From Rachicladosporium sp. CCFEE 5018 (lineage: Eukaryota > Ascomycota > Dothideomycetes > Cladosporiales > Cladosporiaceae): a DNA stretch of 64,000 bases. Positions 37,476 through 48,790 of the stretch are shown one piece after another. The notes below the pieces were generated by a model. That model saw only the letters and a program-made list of their open reading frames with translations, ran no database searches and was not told the DNA's origin. Every line of letters begins with the position of its first letter. Position 1 is the first letter of the stretch. The stretch lies in contig KZ111146.1 in assembly GCA_002077045.2 (NCBI GenBank), forward strand, positions 714,293 to 778,292, read 5' to 3'. A program made the translations under genes and the position numbers.

Positions 37476-39854
37476 ATGGAGTACCCGGGGGTTTGCACTG
37501 GTCCAGCACTACACGACTTGATTCCACTGAATCGCTCGGCGCAATGGCACACAGATCTCACAATGATAGACAGAACCGACTCGGGATTGGGCGAAATGCC
37601 ACGCAAGGAGACACAATTCACGAGTGAGCAGTCTCCTCACCACTCAACAGTCCAAGGTGTCGCAGACCGCACCCTAGATGTATCTCACGATATCAAAGCT
37701 GGTCTGAGTCCCGTTGCTACGACTACGTCTTGCCGACAAGAGGACCACGAGGATGACGAGGACTTGTCTGCGGTTCCTACTAGGCTTTGGGTCGGTATCG
37801 CGTTGAAAGTCTGCGAAACTCAAGCCGTCCAAGTCGGAGTCGTCTGGCACGACGGTACATCATCGGTCGACTTTGCAATTCATACGGTCGACTTCAGCCA
37901 CAATGAGCACGAGGCAGCCGTCCGAGGCCTTTCTATTGGCGGCAGAACGAACGTGCTTGAGGACTTTCTCGCCAACACGCTTGAGACCATCGCTCGCGAC
38001 AGAGCATGCAAGTTCGTTGGCGCTGGCATTGCGCCTGAGGTCATACGGGCATGCCCTAAGCTGCCAAGCAGATTATGGAACGAGCTTGACATTCTTCCGG
38101 TTGCACTGGATAGGGACTCCAACTGTGGGGACGTGGATGAGATTGCGGACTTGATGGCGAGGAAATGCGTGCTGTGAGATGTCCCTCTCACGTGAGTCTT
38201 ATTTCCCTCACTGATCGATCCCAATCAGTTGCTTCGGACCCAATGTACAGCCGCGACTCCAGATCGGCCCTCTCGGTGAGGTTGGTGTAGATCTGGGAGG
38301 CCGATCTACCTTCGTGCTCCCGGAGCGCTATGCCTGCACCGTTGGCGAGCGCACAACGCGGATGGCAAATTATTACTCCCAGTCTCTACGGAGAAAGCAC
38401 AAGAAGCTGGCTTTCTTTACTAGTTCATCGCAAGGCGGAGTTGCTCGTATGCGATACGGACTGATGAGGTTTCTAAATTGCATGGAGGTCGACTGCAGCT
38501 GGTAGGCACGATCGTCAGTCTAGCAAAGCGTCCGCTGACCAACGACTCCAGGTTCGTACCGCCTCCGAGACCTGAAGTAACCCGCATTCACGAGCGAGTA
38601 CGACAAGCTCTGCGCGGCGAAGGAGATCATGACTCACCTCTCCCCAAAGCTCACATGGACACCATCGACACATGGACGCATTCAATCGCAGAATCACTAA
38701 GATGGACCGCGAACGGGGGTCCTCTTGCCCCGCGATCTCGCGGCGGCGCCGCAGTGATAGTCATCGACGACTTCACGATGCCAGCTCTCGTCACAATCTC
38801 GAAAAGTCTCGACCCTTTACGACCCGTGATCCTTCGATCACATCACGCGCTACGACATGATTTGATGACCGCTCAAGGTACCTGCGCAGGGCCTTTATGG
38901 CAATGGATCTGGTCGCACATCAAGCATGTCGATCTTTTCATCTCGGAACCATTGCAGACGCATGTCCCGCGTATGATTCCTAGCCAGAAGCTAGCATTGA
39001 TGTCCAGCAGTATCGACTGGCTGGATGGACAGAACAAGCGTCTATCCGACGAAGCAACGGCATACTACCACCAGGATTTCGCTCACCTTTGCCAGAGGCA
39101 GGGTGTGCCCCATCTGGCGTACCCTCGTCGAGACTTCATCATCCAAATCACAGACTCCGATTCCCAAAGCGCCATACAAGACGCCATCGCAGCCTTCGCC
39201 CACTTCCGGCGACAATCGCGGTACTGCTCCGGCCTATCCGTGCAACAGACACCCCAGCTCCTGCTCTGCCACGACTCCTCCAGCGCTTTCACATCCAAAG
39301 CCAGATCTCTCGATCGCATACGCACATCCCTAACGAGAGACTACCCAGACCTCGCAAGCGACATCATCATCTCCCCCCTCCCTCCCTGCGACCGCACCCT
39401 CAACGCCCTCCTCTCACGGGCCCACATCTCCCTCTCACTCTCCCACAACCCGTCTCACAATGCCCTCATAGCCCAATCCCTGCATAAAGGCGTCACCTGC
39501 ATCGCCCTCCATACGCCTTCCAACGCGCTGCATATCCAACACACCCGCTCTGGCTTCTTGATCCAAGCACCCGACAAAACGGGTCAGAGACGCGAAGCGG
39601 CGGAGTACATGGACGTGTTGTTCGGCGATGACGAACGGTACTATGACATGGGGTATTGCGGCAGACTGGGGATCAGTGATGAGATTAGTACGGTTGGAGA
39701 AGCGGTGTGCTGGATGTACCTGTTTAATCGAATGACGAGTGAGCGGAAACCGAGTTTTGAGGGGGGGTGGGTGTGGGATATGGCGAGGGAGGGGGCTGGG
39801 GAGAGAAGACGGAGGGCGGATGTGGAGAGGTCGAGGAGTGTAACTATAGTCTAG
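37476..39854 (+). CDS. Trehalose synthase, Ccg-9 type, copy B
   Basis: Counterpart of 15675-18061, with exons 37476-38173, 38229-38501 and 38552-39854 and conserved splice sites. The second intron is open in frame here, so an ORF finder would read through it. The GT-B hallmarks (SSQGGVARMRYG, GGAAVIVIDDFTMPALV, SSIDWLDGQNKRLSD) are intact. Copy B has the family-typical RPVILRSH where copy A carries a 9-bp insertion, so B is the ancestral form there. The C-terminal 130 residues differ from copy A far more than any other gene pair in the block, including a run of replacements around LLLCHDSSSAFTSKARSLDR. Relaxed constraint or an old allele is likely. Confidence 0.85.
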
Positions 39855-40059
39855 ATTCATGATCCCGACGATTGATTGCTGGACGTAAGCTGCGCAACGC
39901 TATGATGCTAGACGCGCCTGTATGCAATACGACTGCAACGTCACTTGTTCATGACTGCTGTCTACCCACCACTTGCTAGTGCATGAACAACAAGCACGTC
40001 TGACTAGTCTCGAAGCATCCTGTCGCACCAGTCCTCAAAACTATCACGAACCTCCCCAC

Positions 40060-42510
40060 TCACCTCGCCAACACACCCTTCACAGTCCCCTCGACCTCCA
40101 CCCCGGGCGGCAACACGACCTCCCAAACCCCGTTCTCCCCCCTCGCCCCCTCCCTCTCCCACCTCAGCAGTAAGTCATTACTCTCCTTCGGCTTGACCTC
40201 GACCGAAGCCGTCCCGACAGTAACATGCGGCACCCGATTCGCACACGTCCAGACCTCCTCCCCGCCATCTCCAGCCCCAAGCCGCACGACAAAAGCCATG
40301 ATCCTGTCGTCCCAGACGATGCGGTCGATGCTGACCTTCGCGCTGCCGAGCTTCGGATCCGGGTCGGTGAAAGCGCGCGTTGGCGTTGGGGCGGATGCGG
40401 TGGTGTAAAGATCGTTGAGGTGGGACCAGAGGGTTGGGTGTTGGCCGGCGGAAGCGCGGTGACAGAGCGTGACGTGGAATTCGGATTGGATGCGGCGGGA
40501 GGTGAGGAGATGGGTGTATAATTTTGTCAGGTGTGGAGGCGTGTGTTGAAAAGTTGTGTCTAGGAGGGTGCGGATCAGGGTTGCGGGGAGCTGGACGGCG
40601 AAGTACTCGACTTTTGGGACTTTCGGTTTTGGCGAGGATTGCGGAGTCTTGGGCTTGGTGATCTGGTGGTTGTTGCTAGGGCGGGACTGGATCTCATGCT
40701 TGATGTCGACTGTGTAGTCGTTCATCGCTGCGGCTATGGCGGCGTCCATGTCTTCTGAAGAGGGCATCTCCTGCTCGCCGAAGAGTTTGGGATATTCGTT
40801 GTAGAGGTGCGTGATTACAGTCTCGAGATTCTCGCGCGAAGTGGCCACCGGATCAAGGTCGATGATTGAGTCAAAGCCGTCATCTGGCGGTGTGTAGGCG
40901 TTTACTGGCTCAAAGCGATGCATGAAACCCTCCATGATCTCGACGATGATGTTGCCTTTGCTGGCTGCTTGGATGGTCTGATGGTTGTCACCACGGCTCA
41001 GTACTCGCTCACGGGTCGCCTTGCGAATGTTGTCGTAATTGGCGCGGTCGTGGCGGTAATGCAGTGCCACATACTTGGCCTTGTACACAGTTTTCGAGAT
41101 ATCGTCCATGATCTGCTTACGCTCACGCTTCTGGTGATTGTTCCGATCTGCAATCATCGCCGGCGCCTCCTCCAATTTGTGTGTACATGCGTTGGCAAAT
41201 GCTTGTGGCTTGCCTTTCTTGACATTGATATTGTCGTTTTGCACATGTCCCCAGCCAAACAGATGCACCAATGCAAGTGCCACAGTAGTTTTGCCACAGC
41301 CAATTGTCGCCACAGGGACCAAAACGATGTCCTTGACAGTATCCTCGTTCGAAAATAACCCACTCGCATTTTCCTTGCGGATTATATCTGCGCCACTCAG
41401 TCCGCGCGACTCCAAAAAGTCGTCTCGCATCTGTATGATGCCATGATTCTGGTTGTACTGTTTCGCAAGCTCTCTGTTGCCGTGCAGCTTTCGACGAGCG
41501 AAGTCAATGTACTCCTCAGTGATCTGCTTGTGCTTCTTGTACCTCGGTTCCCGTCCGTTGATCACTGCTTTCGTACACTCTCGCCACTGCCGGTACATAA
41601 GATACGGCTCCTCGAACTTGTACTTGAAGAACCAGTCATGCCACTCGCGGGTGCCATGTTTCGACTGACAGCGGATGACGAAACCTTCTGTGTCGCGGCC
41701 GTCATAGTTGCCAGTTTCAGCGGTCTGACGAAGGAATGCCTTAACGTCCTCGATGTCGTCTTTGACTAGATACATCGTCCTCTTCATTCCCCACTCATCA
41801 GCGAACTTGTCGACCAGATGATGTGGGTAGGTGGCAAAGTCCGGAACGTTCAGGTTGAGGCCATGTAAGTACAGTCCAGCAGCTTCGGGCTTGTATCGGA
41901 GCACATGCTCCTCGAAGTCGTCGTCGCAGAGTTCTGCCACAGCAGTGACGTTCAGTTCTCTCAACACGCGCGCGAAGTCTTGCCTTGTCTTTCCGACTGA
42001 CGCCAGATGCTTCTCTAGCCACTGATCGCCGACATCAGCATGACTGACCTCAATATCTGTGCGTGCTCCAGTCGAATGCTTGCTGCAGACTATGAGTGTC
42101 CCATCCTCGAGTCCAGCCATGAAAATGATGCAGCCGTTCTCCTTGACACTGAGCTCGTAAGGTCCTCTCGTCTGCGTCTCGACATTTCGGAACTCGGTCT
42201 CGGTTACCTCACCTTCGTTGAAAAACTTGTCATAACCACGAACGGCAATCTCAGGCTGGCCTTGGCTGTTCTTGGTTGTGAAAAGTCCTCGAGCATAAGT
42301 AGGGAGATTGGGCTTCTTGTAGTCCCAATCCTGCATCCGCCAGGAGTCAACCGTGATCGAGGAGCCCGTGACGGAGAAAGTGCTTTTCTTCGCGGAGAAA
42401 TCATCGGCTCGTTTTTTGGAGCTGCCTTTGTGAGCCTCGAGTCCGCGCAACATCTCGCGATTTGCCGCATGGTCTTGCGGCCGAAATGGTGCGTCCTGTG
42501 CTCGAGCCAT
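40060..42510 (-). CDS. TRL1: Fungal tRNA ligase Trl1, copy B
   Basis: Complete 816-codon counterpart of 18271-20721, starting at ATG 42510 (MARAQD). The ligase Lys motif KENGCIIF, the kinase P-loop ATIGCGKTT and both phosphodiesterase HxT motifs are unchanged. About 12 substitutions fall outside these motifs, half of them in the C-terminal phosphodiesterase region (for example N-to-D in VWDDR and G-to-E in GGEEVW). The non-ATG upstream extension is less conserved (4 changes in 16 codons), which supports the internal ATG as the true start. Confidence 0.95.
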   Translation of the reverse strand: MARAQDAPFRPQDHAANREMLRGLEAHKGSSKKRADDFSAKKSTFSVTGSSITVDSWRMQDWDYKKPNLPTYARGLFTTKNSQGQPEIAVRGYDKFFNEGEVTETEFRNVETQTRGPYELSVKENGCIIFMAGLEDGTLIVCSKHSTGARTDIEVSHADVGDQWLEKHLASVGKTRQDFARVLRELNVTAVAELCDDDFEEHVLRYKPEAAGLYLHGLNLNVPDFATYPHHLVDKFADEWGMKRTMYLVKDDIEDVKAFLRQTAETGNYDGRDTEGFVIRCQSKHGTREWHDWFFKYKFEEPYLMYRQWRECTKAVINGREPRYKKHKQITEEYIDFARRKLHGNRELAKQYNQNHGIIQMRDDFLESRGLSGADIIRKENASGLFSNEDTVKDIVLVPVATIGCGKTTVALALVHLFGWGHVQNDNINVKKGKPQAFANACTHKLEEAPAMIADRNNHQKRERKQIMDDISKTVYKAKYVALHYRHDRANYDNIRKATRERVLSRGDNHQTIQAASKGNIIVEIMEGFMHRFEPVNAYTPPDDGFDSIIDLDPVATSRENLETVITHLYNEYPKLFGEQEMPSSEDMDAAIAAAMNDYTVDIKHEIQSRPSNNHQITKPKTPQSSPKPKVPKVEYFAVQLPATLIRTLLDTTFQHTPPHLTKLYTHLLTSRRIQSEFHVTLCHRASAGQHPTLWSHLNDLYTTASAPTPTRAFTDPDPKLGSAKVSIDRIVWDDRIMAFVVRLGAGDGGEEVWTCANRVPHVTVGTASVEVKPKESNDLLLRWEREGARGENGVWEVVLPPGVEVEGTVKGVLAR

Positions 42511-43078
42511 GGCTCGACTCAGTGTTGTACGGTAGTGTTGAGATGTGTTGTACTGCAATGAATGAGATGATCAGGAAATCTCGAAGTTCACCTCAACAGC
42601 TCAAGGAAAGGGCGGTTCACAGATGCAGCAGCCCAGGGAAAGAGCAAGTGCTTTGATATTATGTCGAACTGTACGACAATCTAGCATCCAACCGCTGCAG
42701 CTGAGTAGGCTATGCGGTATCGCTGACTCACATGTATCGCTGCAATGATACAAGAAGACTCACTTGCGGTGTTCACTTTCGATTTGTTTGCCTTGCACGG
42801 CCACAATGTAGGAAAGTTTGATGTGGCGCGTGCTCAGTGTTGTGAGGCGTTGCCTGTTGTAAGTCAGGAAGGTCACAACCTTCGTCCAATGCAATTCATC
42901 GCAGAGGGCACATTGTCTAGACATCCACGTCTGTCTCAGCTCTAGCGACTTGGTCGATGTAGCCAACAGCACATAAGGCGATGCGCCCACGGAGCTGAAG
43001 CTAGCATCTGGCATATCATCTACACAGCCCTGAGAGTCGACTCCAGAGAGCAGCACTACATAACGAACGATCGCCAAC
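42511..43078. other. Divergent promoter region, TRL1 / APQ12, copy B
   Basis: Equivalent of 20722-21289. No gene is seen. Confidence 0.45.
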
Positions 43079-43585
43079 ATGGATCTCATTCAGGGTTTGG
43101 CGCAGTCCCCGGACTCAGGCGTGCGACCAAGTGCTAACGATGCCACAGATTGGACCTCCTACTTTCTCGACCCCTCCAATCCTCTCCGACCATGGGCGTA
43201 CCGCTTGCTCTCCCTCTCAAACACAGCCCGATCCTACGCCTTCCCGCTCCTCACATCGATCACGCAGAAGCCCGATCTCGCCACCATCGCCCTCCTGCTG
43301 GTTATCATCTTCGTCTCCCTCAAGCTCCTCAACATGCTTGTGCAGAGCGTAATGTTCTGGTTTCGACTTGCGTGGAAGATCGCTTTCTGGGGCGTGCTGG
43401 CTGGACTAGCGCTGTGGATGTGGACGAGAGGTCCGGAGGGAGTCGCGCAGGATGTTGGGTACTGGGCTGGGGTTTGGGGGAATGAGTATGAGTACTGGAG
43501 GGAGAGGGAGGGACAGGCGAGGGTTGCGCAAAGCTGGCAGCAACCTGTGCGCAAAGCGCAGAGGAGGGGAGGATGGGGGACATGA
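43079..43585 (+). CDS. APQ12-like membrane protein, copy B
   Basis: A 168-codon counterpart of 21290-21796. Both transmembrane segments are identical in protein. Changes are near the N-terminus (QSPDSGVRPS here, QYQDSSVRSS in copy A) plus single changes in the C-terminal tail. Silent substitutions are frequent, which supports coding and purifying selection on the membrane part. Confidence 0.8.
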   Translation: MDLIQGLAQSPDSGVRPSANDATDWTSYFLDPSNPLRPWAYRLLSLSNTARSYAFPLLTSITQKPDLATIALLLVIIFVSLKLLNMLVQSVMFWFRLAWKIAFWGVLAGLALWMWTRGPEGVAQDVGYWAGVWGNEYEYWREREGQARVAQSWQQPVRKAQRRGGWGT

Positions 43586-45185
43586 CACTTGTGATCTGGA
43601 TTACTACGGCGTATTGAGATTGTACAGCTTCGTATCGGAACGGGTGCAGGCGTTTGGATCACGGCCGGCGGTGGTACGGGCAAGATGCCCCAAAACCGGC
43701 GGTGGAAGCGCATTCGGTACGAGCTATCTTCTCTGGACGAGTATATGTATGAGTATGCTGCGAGCAGATCCATGACACGCAACGACATCCACTGGCCCAC
43801 AGGCATGCTTTTTGTGTACCTTCATGGCTTCCACCTGATTATACACCACAAGATAGGATAGCACCGTCCACCTGGTTCATTAGCTGGTCGCTTGATTTGG
43901 TGACGCGACTACGGTCTATGCAGCAAAATCGTAAAGCCGCAGTGAAACTGTCTTTCCCCAACTACTCTTGGGAGATATCCTGCACAGCTAAGCGCTTCCA
44001 GCCATGTCGTCGTTGCACAGCCACAGTAACGATCAGAAGATACATGTAGCAAACCGCCTCGGCAGTGATCGCCGAGTAGGCCTGTCAATAGTGGACCCTG
44101 AGCTATCGCACCTCACGGGACGTTCTTTCGCAGCATTTCATGGCGATGGTGCGGACTGGTGTACAATAGCCTGTACAGCCCAAGGTTGAGGAAGGGGAGC
44201 GAATACAATTGCGAGAGTGCATGCTGGGACAGAATGCTGATGCAACTTAGTGCCAGCGCCTCGTCAATGTGATCGAAGCAATACTTTAGCAATATACATT
44301 GAATCCGTAGCACAAACATGAACGTTCCCACGTGCCTGCCATTCGGCAACGGCGGATCTCGAACTCGAATTCATCCCAATTCTCCGGACCTGAAACCTGC
44401 TTCACCCATGCCACGCTTGAGCACGCCAGCGGCACGCTCGACGTTAGGAACTACCATTCCAAGACCTTGCTGTGCAGATCGTCAAGCCCAGAACAACGTC
44501 AGATAGGCCTGCGCCACAGTCCCCCTGCCGAAGAGCTGGTCATCTGTGGCTTTCCACGATTGCCCTGCATCACCACCACCCGACTTCGTCCACTCACAAC
44601 GTCTCAGCGCCACATCCACCTACCTCACCGAGCCTTCCAGCCCGTCTCTGCCAGTCAACAGCCACTAGCATGACAGCATGGTGCCTGGGAAGTGTGGCTC
44701 GCACCTTCGGTTACGGCGCTGTCTTCCGGCTGGATATCGTCCTGCTTTCACGTGGCTGCTTGTCAAGGTAAGTGATCTGCATGGACATGGTGTCCGTTGG
44801 CACTGTTGGCACAGCCTCGCGCTTCGAGAAGGCATCGCTTCTGTAGGTGCGGGATGGGACCTGGTCAGAACTAGACCCTGCGTGAGTCGGTGGACTGGGA
44901 CTGCCAGGACTGGGTATGTATTGGCATTGGGACTGCTGCTTCGATTGTTCCTGAATCTTCATCTACACCTCTGTCTCACCTACTTGCACTCATCTCGTAC
45001 TAGCATCTTATCAACACCCGGTGCAATAAACCAGTGATACCAGGCCCTACTCTAAACGCCCGACTGAACACCGGCGAACCACACTCACTCGAGATTTGGG
45101 TTCCTGGCAACTTCAAAAGCTGGAAGTCTGACTTCGACACCAAGCCAGCTCTGCGCAGGGAGCGTCATCGGTAGACACCACCGCG
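43586..45185. other. Long intergenic region, copy B
   Basis: Equivalent of 21797-23396 with many indels. The conserved block matching 22928-23103 lies at about 44711-44890. No confident gene. Confidence 0.45.
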
Positions 45186-46424
45186 ATGGCGGCATCAACA
45201 GAGTCCACTCTCGCGACGCTGGCCACAGCAGTGACATCAGCTCCTTCGAGTTCAATCACATCAGCAGCAAGCTCATCAACGACTACCGACATCCCCCTCG
45301 AGCTATGGAGCATAGCAGAGAGTCTGATCACAAGCGTCTACTCCACAAGCAGCATAACGGACGTGCAACACCTGTCGTGGCCAGCAACAGTCGTGATCGG
45401 AACTTCAACACACAAGATGCAATCGAGTTCAACTTCAGTCCCAACAGTTGTTTCTCCAGCAGCGACCGAAACGTCTGCCGCCGCGAAGACGACTGAAAAG
45501 CATTCCCCTCTCACCGACCGCTCCCTCGGCATCGCCCTCGGCGTCGTCTTCGGCCTCCTCGCTCTCGCAGTCCTAGGCTTCGTCCTCTTCTGCCTCCGCC
45601 GACGAAAGCAAAAACGTGGCGGCTCCGGCCTCTTCCGCCGCGACCCTTCAGTCTCAGAAAGCGATATTGAAGGCTGGCGATCACCAACGCTCCCACAGAT
45701 GGGTGCAGCAGCTACAAGCCATCGCGGCCAGATGACGCAACGCCACGACCGCCCTTCGCGAGAGTGGGTAGAGCACTACAACCGCCTCGGCGACCAGCGT
45801 ACGCCGCCTGCACATCTGCACCCGGCGTTCGCGGCACAACAGCACAGCCAGATGCAGGAAACCCCCTCCTCAGAAGAGAACCCATTCTTCACGCCCGAAG
45901 AGCGCTCGGAGCACTCCATGGCACAATACGAAGCCGCGCGAGAGTTCACTTCCGACGACCTCGACACAGCCTACCATCCAGGCTACATCACGCCCGCTGA
46001 GCCCACATACCCACTCGAAACCAAGACCCGACGGAGCCAGAGCTCGCATCGCGACACCTCGCCTTCTGGCCAGCACTCAAGACCCGTTACGCCGTTCAAC
46101 CCATTGGCCATGATGTCTCCGCCACAACACAAGCAGCATCGCGCTGAGAATCCGTTTACATCGCCTGAGGATGAGCTGGAGCACGATCTCGGCACGCACC
46201 ACGGCTATCGCCCTGCGCCTTACGACGACGACGAGGAGCGCGATTTGGTGTCCCCTATTCTGCCCACTAGGAGCCCAGAGCGAAGATCAAGTCCTATGGT
46301 GCATTATCCTAGCTGGGGCGAGATTTCTGAGTTTGATTTTGGTGGTGAAGGGAGAGCGAGGAAGAGTGGCGAAGGCTATCGCAAGGACAGGGAGAGTGTG
46401 GTCGGGCGAATGGAGCTGGCTTAA
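45186..46424 (+). CDS. Ser/Thr-rich single-pass membrane protein, copy B
   Basis: A 412-codon counterpart of 23397-24635. The upstream frame is not shared, which fixes ATG 45186 as the common start. The transmembrane segment and RRRKQKR stop-transfer are identical. The Ser/Thr-rich outer part varies (for example SSSTSVPTVVSP), while the cytosolic tail changes mostly silently, with a dense patch of synonymous differences about 45770-46030. This pattern supports a real protein with a constrained cytosolic tail and a loosely constrained, probably glycosylated outer part. Confidence 0.75.
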   Translation: MAASTESTLATLATAVTSAPSSSITSAASSSTTTDIPLELWSIAESLITSVYSTSSITDVQHLSWPATVVIGTSTHKMQSSSTSVPTVVSPAATETSAAAKTTEKHSPLTDRSLGIALGVVFGLLALAVLGFVLFCLRRRKQKRGGSGLFRRDPSVSESDIEGWRSPTLPQMGAAATSHRGQMTQRHDRPSREWVEHYNRLGDQRTPPAHLHPAFAAQQHSQMQETPSSEENPFFTPEERSEHSMAQYEAAREFTSDDLDTAYHPGYITPAEPTYPLETKTRRSQSSHRDTSPSGQHSRPVTPFNPLAMMSPPQHKQHRAENPFTSPEDELEHDLGTHHGYRPAPYDDDEERDLVSPILPTRSPERRSSPMVHYPSWGEISEFDFGGEGRARKSGEGYRKDRESVVGRMELA

Positions 46425-46728
46425 ATGCCTCGAGACCAGTGAACGGGTCGTGCGACTTGTGTTGGTTTGCAGGCAATGATACCATGGGAATATATTAGGC
46501 CGTTTCTGTACATGACAAACACGTGTCAATAACGTTCATATCACTTTCGAAGCTTCCTAGGTCAGTAGTTCACATTCGCGCATAATAGCATCCCAGCGCC
46601 GCAGCGATGTGCGCTCTCGCATTGATTGATATCGATTCGCAAGGCGAGAATGTTCCGTAGGTACCATTCCATGGCTTTTGCTATATACATTACTACCCTC
46701 GCTTCACTCTCTCATACCTACTTTCCAC
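46425..46728. other. Convergent 3' spacer, copy B
   Basis: Equivalent of 24636-24936. No gene is seen. Confidence 0.45.
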
Positions 46729-47970
46729 TCATTCCTCAGCCCATCTTTTCTCCCTGGCACCTCTACCCGCCGCCTTCCCCTCCCTCTCCGCTTCCCTCCA
46801 ATCCCAGTACTCCCCCAACCTCTTCTCCGCATAACTCTTATAATCAAACCCAATCTCGCTAATCCCCTGCTGGATCAACGCCCAAACACCCCAGTAAAAC
46901 CCCGGCAATCCCCTCATAGCATTGACCTGCTCTTCTAGTTGCTCCATTGCGGCTCGAAAGTCGATCTCAACCGCCACGTTACTATTAGCTTCCAACACCG
47001 CGTCGTAGAACGCCAGCGTATAGTGGTGCAAAAAGTCTTTCCGTGCGGAGCGGGTGGGCAGAGCACTGTACTCGCACGCGAAGCCGCCCCATTCTGCGAA
47101 GTGGTTTGCTAGATCGAAGGCCGCTGGGGCCGGGGTGGCGTATTCGTAGTCTATGAAAGTCACTGGACGGGTTGTGTCTGAGGTGTCTGAGGAGGGTTGT
47201 TGCCGGATTACGTTGCCGGAGAGGAGATCGCAGTGGGCGAAGATGTAGGGCCGGGAGAAGAGGCCTGGCGTCTGCTCGAAGCGGGTGCGGAGGTAGGAGA
47301 GCTCGGTGGAGAGGGTGGATTGTCGGGATGCGTCGGAGGGGGTGGTGGAGGGTAGCGCGGCGATCCAGGAGGCTGTTACGGTCCAGATATTTGGGATTGG
47401 GATTGTAGGCGCGGGTTGGGAGGATTTCTGGCCTGGTGTTCGGCCATTGAGAGAAGGGTAGGTGCTTACAGGCGATATTGGCAGGCTGCCGTGCCATTCT
47501 CCTAGCCGCGCTGCAACTTCGCGGTAGACTTCTGGTTTTCGTAGGTCTTCGGGACTGCAGACGTCGCCTGAAACGAAGCGGTACATGAGGCCATTCTCGA
47601 AGCGCGCAAGGAGCGGAGGGGCCAGACCTCGGCTTGCCAGTAATGTGTGCGCTTTCAGCTCTCGTTGTCGGTCTATCAGAATCTCTGTGCCATTGCCGTA
47701 CGCTCGCAAGAGTATGGCATTCTGATCTATTTCGGCTCTACTCCTGTCCGGAAGCTCGATCGTGGCTTTGTACAATGTGTTGGTGATCCCCTCAGTGAAT
47801 GGCACAAATTGTATGTGCGCCTTGTTCAAACTCCATTCCGGCGCATATGCTTGCACCAGCTTCAATGCTGAGTCCTCGGCATGGGCTGTGTCGAAGAAAA
47901 GCGGGATATATGGCACCCCGTCTATAGGTGAATCTGTCCGATGGTCCTGTTCAGGAGTAGCTGTAGACAT
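46729..47970 (-). CDS. EKI1: Ethanolamine kinase, copy B
   Basis: A 413-codon counterpart of 24937-26178. The nucleotide-binding FTEGITNTLYKA, the catalytic FAHCDLLSGNVI and the FIDYEYATPAPAAFD motifs are unchanged. About eight substitutions are present, among them R20P, I-to-V in EVAARLGEWH, and N-to-T directly before the FIDYEY motif. This copy should be fully active. It is divergent from the CLC gene across the same well-conserved 820-bp spacer as in copy A. Confidence 0.9.
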   Translation of the reverse strand: MSTATPEQDHRTDSPIDGVPYIPLFFDTAHAEDSALKLVQAYAPEWSLNKAHIQFVPFTEGITNTLYKATIELPDRSRAEIDQNAILLRAYGNGTEILIDRQRELKAHTLLASRGLAPPLLARFENGLMYRFVSGDVCSPEDLRKPEVYREVAARLGEWHGSLPISPVSTYPSLNGRTPGQKSSQPAPTIPIPNIWTVTASWIAALPSTTPSDASRQSTLSTELSYLRTRFEQTPGLFSRPYIFAHCDLLSGNVIRQQPSSDTSDTTRPVTFIDYEYATPAPAAFDLANHFAEWGGFACEYSALPTRSARKDFLHHYTLAFYDAVLEANSNVAVEIDFRAAMEQLEEQVNAMRGLPGFYWGVWALIQQGISEIGFDYKSYAEKRLGEYWDWREAEREGKAAGRGAREKRWAEE

Positions 47971-48790
47971 GCAGGGCGATTCCGCAGGGAGGTCTGTACA
48001 CTAGGATGGACCAAGACGAGGAGCTGTAATGAGATATATCGAGTGCTGGGAGCATTGCAGGAAGTAGTCGTCGTCCTCGTGTGGTCTTGGCAGACGTTTT
48101 GCTAGAGCAGACAGAGGTGTGTGCGGTGTGGCTCGCGTGTACAGAACGGAGGGAGATCCAATGCACATGTGACGAAGCGTGCGGAAGTCAACGCCGAAAT
48201 GGATGCCCCTCATCGCTGTTCATGCGGCAGCTCGAGTGGATTCGGGGTCTTTCAGATCGTTGCTGCGCCCGGGTCTTGTGCCTGAAAGACATGCCGCCAA
48301 TTTGAGATCCTCCGGAGCTTTAAGAAGCAGATCGCCGCACCAAAAACCACAGAAGCCGTCAGACGCGGAAGCCAAGGCACTTCATCGCAGTGCCTTGATA
48401 GCTCCGAGAGGACTGCCCCTCTGCGGTCCTGTCGACCACCGCATCGCGATGCAGAGCGCCACTGCGTTCGCAGAGAGTCCTTATCAACACACGGCTGGAG
48501 GACTCGGAGGAGCCTCGCATACCATATCGCGCTGACCCGTGTGGTGTCAAGCAGGGTCCAGTTCTGCCGAAGCAGGTATGCTACTTAATAATTGTACGGT
48601 ATCTACATATCTCTTCCTATCTACACTCCCTTATCAGCAGCAGAAAGAAGCCATCGTCTGCTTGTAGACAGTCCACTGATGATCCGAGGAGGCATTGATC
48701 CAATGTGGCGGTGCATGGTACACAAGATGCACCTCAGATCTCCATCTCGAGGCGATATGCATCTTGCTGTCCACATCACCCCCCGGCAGC
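47971..48790. other. Divergent promoter region, EKI1 / CLC, copy B
   Basis: Equivalent of 26179-26998, with few differences. No gene is called. Confidence 0.45.
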